Assembly: GCA_016234205.1 (NCBI GenBank) | Contig: JACRGN010000314.1 | Location: 1-7,296, forward strand | DNA length: 7,296 nt | From: Nitrospinota bacterium | GTDB taxonomy: Bacteria; Nitrospinota; Nitrospinia; UBA9942 | Direction: 5' to 3' | Shown here: piece after piece, positions 4,778 to 7,296 of the stretch | How the letters are laid out: every line of letters starts with the position of its first letter | Position numbering within the stretch: position 1 is the first letter of the stretch | The notes under the pieces: model-generated | Databases searched by the model: none | The model's input: the letters and a program-made list of their open reading frames with translations, nothing else | Told to the model about the DNA's origin: nothing | Made by a program: the position numbers and the translations under genes

Positions 4778-6910
4778 TTGCTCTTTTATGCGCCCTTTAA
4801 TTTTATCCTGAAGTCCCTTGAGCTTCTCACCGAATTCAGCGGTGATGTCACGCGCCTCCTGAGAGGTCCTAATCACCCTCGGTGTAATGAGAAGAATCAG
4901 CTCATTCTTCTTTTTAGTCTTTGACTTATATCTAAAGAGGTGTTTTATAAGAAATATGTCGCCAAGTAGAGGGACCTTAGTTATAGTATCTTCTTCTTGT
5001 TCGTTTATAAGCCCGCCTATAAGTATAGATTGTCCATCCTGCACCACCATACTGTTATTTGCCTTACGCTGAAATATCCTGATATCGGTTGAACCGGCAA
5101 GTGCAGCCGCTGCAGCATTGCTGAGCTCCAAAGAGAGGTCAAGTGTTACCAATCCTGTAGTATTGATATGAGGGGTTACCTTAAGTAAGACACCAGTATT
5201 CCTCCTCTGAATAGCTATAGATTCTCTAACATCAGTAATAGTTCTACTTGTTATGATTGGGACTTCATCACCTATACTGATGCTTGCCTCTTTGCCATCT
5301 CTGGAAAGGATATGTGGGGAGGCAAGGATGTTAAGTCTGTTTTCACTTGCCAGTGCATTAAAGGTAGCACTGAAATCGTCCTTTATTACCGATGCGGTAA
5401 GTCCACCTGATGCCATGGTACCAGCCTTGGAGAGACCGAGTGATGTCCCAACAACAGTGCCGTATACCCCTTCAGCTAATTTTCCACTCCTCAGGGCATA
5501 ATCTATCCCGAACCTTGTATCGTCACCAAGTGATACCTCTGCAATAAACACCTCTATTATTACCTGACGGGGGACAATATCAAGGTCATCAAGCATTTCC
5601 TTTATCATCTTATAATCCTTTGGAGCTGCCTTGATTATTATTGTGTTGGTAATAGAATAGGGTATGAATTCCACCCCGATATCGCCAATCCCTGAAGTTA
5701 CAGGTTGCCTTTCTATTGCAGCACCCTTATCCTTTTGTTCACCTCCTGGTTCCTTTTTTGCCTCAGCTTTCTTTTTAAGCTCATCTGCCCTCCTTGATAC
5801 CATTCCCTTCCTTCCAAATATCTCATTTAAAATATCGGTAAGGTCAGTTGCAATGCCATTCCTGACCTGATAGATATATGTTGTTATCTCCTCCGTACCT
5901 TCCTTTTTATCCAACACCTCAATCCACCTCGAAACCTCTTCCATAACATTGGGTATTGATGTAATGATTAAAAGGGAGTTCAGCCTCGTGATGGAGATAA
6001 AATTTATTCCTACCGAGATAGCAGATTTGGTGGATATGTTCAGTGATGAAAAGAGCTTCTCCATCTCCTTTGTTATATCCTCAACATTAGCCTCCTTCAT
6101 GGGAAAGAGTTTCATCTCTACACCGCTAAAGATACTTACATCCATGATTTTTACGATTTCTAACACCTTCTTCACATTACTCGCAAAGTCAATAAGTAAA
6201 ATGGTGTTCCCCCTGTCGTAGGGAGTGAGAACCGCACCCTGTGTTGTAAATGGCCTTATGATGTTAATAAATTCCTTTGCCTGAACATACTTAAGTTCAA
6301 TTACCTGAAATATTATCTCATCCCCGGGAGGCGGTATCTCCTGATCTGCCCTTGGTATAAGAAGCATTGTCTTTGCCTCCGTAGCCGGAATTATATGATA
6401 TATATCACCCTCTTTGATTATTGCCGCTCCTGAGACCTTAAGTATCGTGGTAAAGATTTCAAAGAGGTTATCACGGGATATTTCTCCTGTGGTATGGATA
6501 TTTACAGTCCCTCTCACCCTCGGATCTATTATGTAATTCATTCCGAGATAATCGCCGACAAGAGTAATAATTTCATAAATATCAGCATTATCAAAATTAA
6601 GAACTATATTTTTAGTAGAACCTTTATCAAGCTTCTCCTCTATTTTGGATTGCAAGGGCGACTGTCCCCGAATGCTTTTATCGGAGATGCCTTCACTTTC
6701 TATATTCTTTTGAGGCGGACTGGCTTTTATCTGGGGTGGGACTTCCTGAGCATAAAGCCATGCAGGGGTGAATGCAAGAAGCAAGATGCAAGATGCAAGA
6801 AGCAAGAAGCAAAAGGCAAGAGGTTTTTTCTTGCTTCTAACTTCTATCTTCTGTCTTCTGTCTTCTGTCTTCTTATTTTTATGTGGTTGAATCATGTCTT
6901 TGTTTATCAT
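4775..6910 (-). CDS. gspD: GspD, type II secretion secretin (outer-membrane pore)
   Basis: This 711-residue protein would form the multimeric outer-membrane channel of the T2SS. After the signal peptide (hydrophobic core about 30-53, likely cut near WLYA-QE) come an N0 domain (about 101-177, NIVLNFDNADIYEII to YHIIPA), N1 (about 200-258), N2 (about 264-335) and N3 (about 343-447). N3 holds a charged Lys/Glu-rich insert at 376-402. The secretin core (about 448-680) has IIEVFIAEVSL, NILASPHILSRDGKEA, GDEVPI and the signature VPLLGDIF followed by ELILLITPRVI. The usual Pro of the LGDIP motif is Phe here. A 30-residue charged tail follows, possibly pilotin-binding. No AMIN domain is visible, which argues against PilQ. 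The start is supported by GGGAG nine bases upstream. Residues about 14-46 are encoded by a heptamer repeat array. The TAG stop falls in the last unit of an octamer array. Confidence 0.95.
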   Translation of the reverse strand: MINKDMIQPHKNKKTEDRRQKIEVRSKKKPLAFCFLLLASCILLLAFTPAWLYAQEVPPQIKASPPQKNIESEGISDKSIRGQSPLQSKIEEKLDKGSTKNIVLNFDNADIYEIITLVGDYLGMNYIIDPRVRGTVNIHTTGEISRDNLFEIFTTILKVSGAAIIKEGDIYHIIPATEAKTMLLIPRADQEIPPPGDEIIFQVIELKYVQAKEFINIIRPFTTQGAVLTPYDRGNTILLIDFASNVKKVLEIVKIMDVSIFSGVEMKLFPMKEANVEDITKEMEKLFSSLNISTKSAISVGINFISITRLNSLLIITSIPNVMEEVSRWIEVLDKKEGTEEITTYIYQVRNGIATDLTDILNEIFGRKGMVSRRADELKKKAEAKKEPGGEQKDKGAAIERQPVTSGIGDIGVEFIPYSITNTIIIKAAPKDYKMIKEMLDDLDIVPRQVIIEVFIAEVSLGDDTRFGIDYALRSGKLAEGVYGTVVGTSLGLSKAGTMASGGLTASVIKDDFSATFNALASENRLNILASPHILSRDGKEASISIGDEVPIITSRTITDVRESIAIQRRNTGVLLKVTPHINTTGLVTLDLSLELSNAAAAALAGSTDIRIFQRKANNSMVVQDGQSILIGGLINEQEEDTITKVPLLGDIFLIKHLFRYKSKTKKKNELILLITPRVIRTSQEARDITAEFGEKLKGLQDKIKGRIKEQ
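6774..6871. repeat. two-armed heptamer tandem array inside gspD signal-peptide codons
   Basis: On the plus strand, seven units of GCAAGAN (6774-6822) are followed by GTTTTTT and then six units of CTNNCTT (6830-6871, the last three identical CTGTCTT). The two blocks face each other: 6798-6808 and 6828-6838 form an exact 11-bp inverted pair with a 19-base loop. Read on the coding strand, a 7-bp unit gives a 7-residue peptide period, visible as TEDRRQK / IEVRSKK and as LAFCFLL / LASCILL / LAF. The array therefore makes both the basic n-region and most of the hydrophobic core of the secretin's signal peptide. The design resembles the STRR heptanucleotide arrays of heterocystous cyanobacteria; no relationship is claimed. 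Confidence 0.93.
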
Positions 6911-6919
6911 CTTGCTTTT

Positions 6920-6924
6920 CTCCC
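6920..6924 (-). promoter_or_regulatory. ribosome binding site of gspD
   Basis: The minus strand reads AAAGGGAG, nine bases before the ATG at 6910, inside the 19-base gspC-gspD gap. It favours Met1 over Met6 (6895), which has no such site. This matters because the repeat-derived signal peptide follows directly. Confidence 0.7.
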
Positions 6925-6929
6925 TTTGT

Positions 6930-7296
6930 TTAAGGTGCTGGAGGTGGAGGCACTGGAGGCATTTCTGATGGCACTGCTTGTGCGGGAGCCCCCTCAGTCC
7001 TCACGGTTATTTGTGGTCGCAGAGGTTTATCAGAATCGTGCAGCTTTATAACCCTCTCACCCTCCTCACCTTTGACAATAATACTATCCTCCATTATAGC
7101 AATTACCTTTTGGTCTTCAATGGTATCACCTACACGGACCCTCCTTGTTGGACGCCCACCCTTGACCTGGGGTGCAGTATCTTTAATAACAGCAGCTTTA
7201 TAATTTCCGATGATAACGAGCCCCTCCATAATAATCGGTTTTGGTTTCGGTTTTGATAGAGAAGATGATGGGGATTCAATCTTTATCTCCTCAGCC
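6930..7296 (-). CDS. gspC: GspC-like T2SS inner-membrane protein, C-terminal part (5' end beyond window)
   Basis: Only the 3' part is present. The frame stays open to the window edge, so the Met at 7229 is almost certainly internal: the codons before it encode a Ser/Pro/Lys linker (ending KPKPKPII) of the kind that follows a membrane anchor and periplasmic spacer. After it comes a compact beta-rich module, with IIGNYKAAVIKD, then VRVGDTIEDQKVIAI, then IIVKGEEGERVIKL. This matches the homology region (HR) of GspC/PulC and the related PilP fold, which contacts the N0 domain of the secretin in the periplasm. The protein ends in a Pro-rich tail (PPVPPPPAP) with no room for a PDZ domain, so it would be a short GspC. 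It stops 19 bases before gspD, consistent with an operon. PilP is the alternative; the following secretin and ATPase favour GspC. The fold call rests on pattern only. Confidence 0.75.
   Translation of the reverse strand, partial: AEEIKIESPSSSLSKPKPKPIIMEGLVIIGNYKAAVIKDTAPQVKGGRPTRRVRVGDTIEDQKVIAIMEDSIIVKGEEGERVIKLHDSDKPLRPQITVRTEGAPAQAVPSEMPPVPPPPAP

Noticed and set aside
3097..6910. Type IV pilus PilQ/PilB instead of GspD/GspE
   Set aside because: The secretin shows N0-N1-N2-N3 without AMIN domains, and the gene order C-D-E with a GspC-like module fits T2SS better.
6494..7051. 185-residue open frame on the plus strand opposite gspD and gspC
   Set aside because: It is antisense to strongly supported coding sequence. 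Its middle is the translated heptamer array, and no domain or ribosome site is seen.

Overview
All five genes in this window are on the minus strand, so transcription runs from the right edge to the left. The right half is the C-D-E core of a type II secretion system (T2SS): the 3' end of a GspC-like inner-membrane protein (cut by the window edge), the outer-membrane secretin GspD, and the cytoplasmic ATPase GspE. The left half holds a large exported multihaem c-type cytochrome with nine CXXCH sites and one CX3CH site, then a small secreted or membrane-tethered protein with one CXXCH. The next genes of a textbook gsp operon (F, G, H and so on) do not follow gspE; the cytochromes stand there instead.

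The organism is a diderm (Gram-negative-type) bacterium, because it has a secretin, and it respires with multihaem cytochromes. The style (AT-leaning DNA, paired CXXCH cytochrome with CXXCHxPH motifs, intergenic repeat islands) fits anaerobic or metal/sulfur-cycling lineages such as Nitrospirota or Desulfobacterota. That placement is inference only.

Layout, right to left: gspC 3' end (6930-7296), gspD (4775-6910), an octamer inverted-repeat array (4691-4777), gspE (3097-4680), an octamer array (3035-3091), an AT-rich regulatory gap with a possible sigma-54 promoter and two tandem hairpins (2716-3034), the multihaem cytochrome (511-2715, true start uncertain), a short-period repeat island (411-482), the one-haem protein (100-387), and a 99-base tail with another octamer fragment.

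The most striking signal is not a gene. Five gene boundaries carry arrays of very short tandem units, 7, 8 or 9 bp long, usually as two arms of opposite orientation. Unit sequences differ between sites but the architecture is the same. The only close gene pair without one between its members is gspC-gspD, and there the array lies inside the start of gspD and encodes most of its signal peptide. A second array lies inside the annotated 5' end of the cytochrome gene. These arrays look like a dispersed repeat class that has entered reading frames.

Functionally, GspC, GspD and GspE would form the inner-membrane clamp, outer-membrane pore and motor of a secretion machine. In Shewanella, T2SS exports surface multihaem cytochromes, so the neighbouring cytochromes are plausible cargo or partners, but nothing in the sequence proves it.
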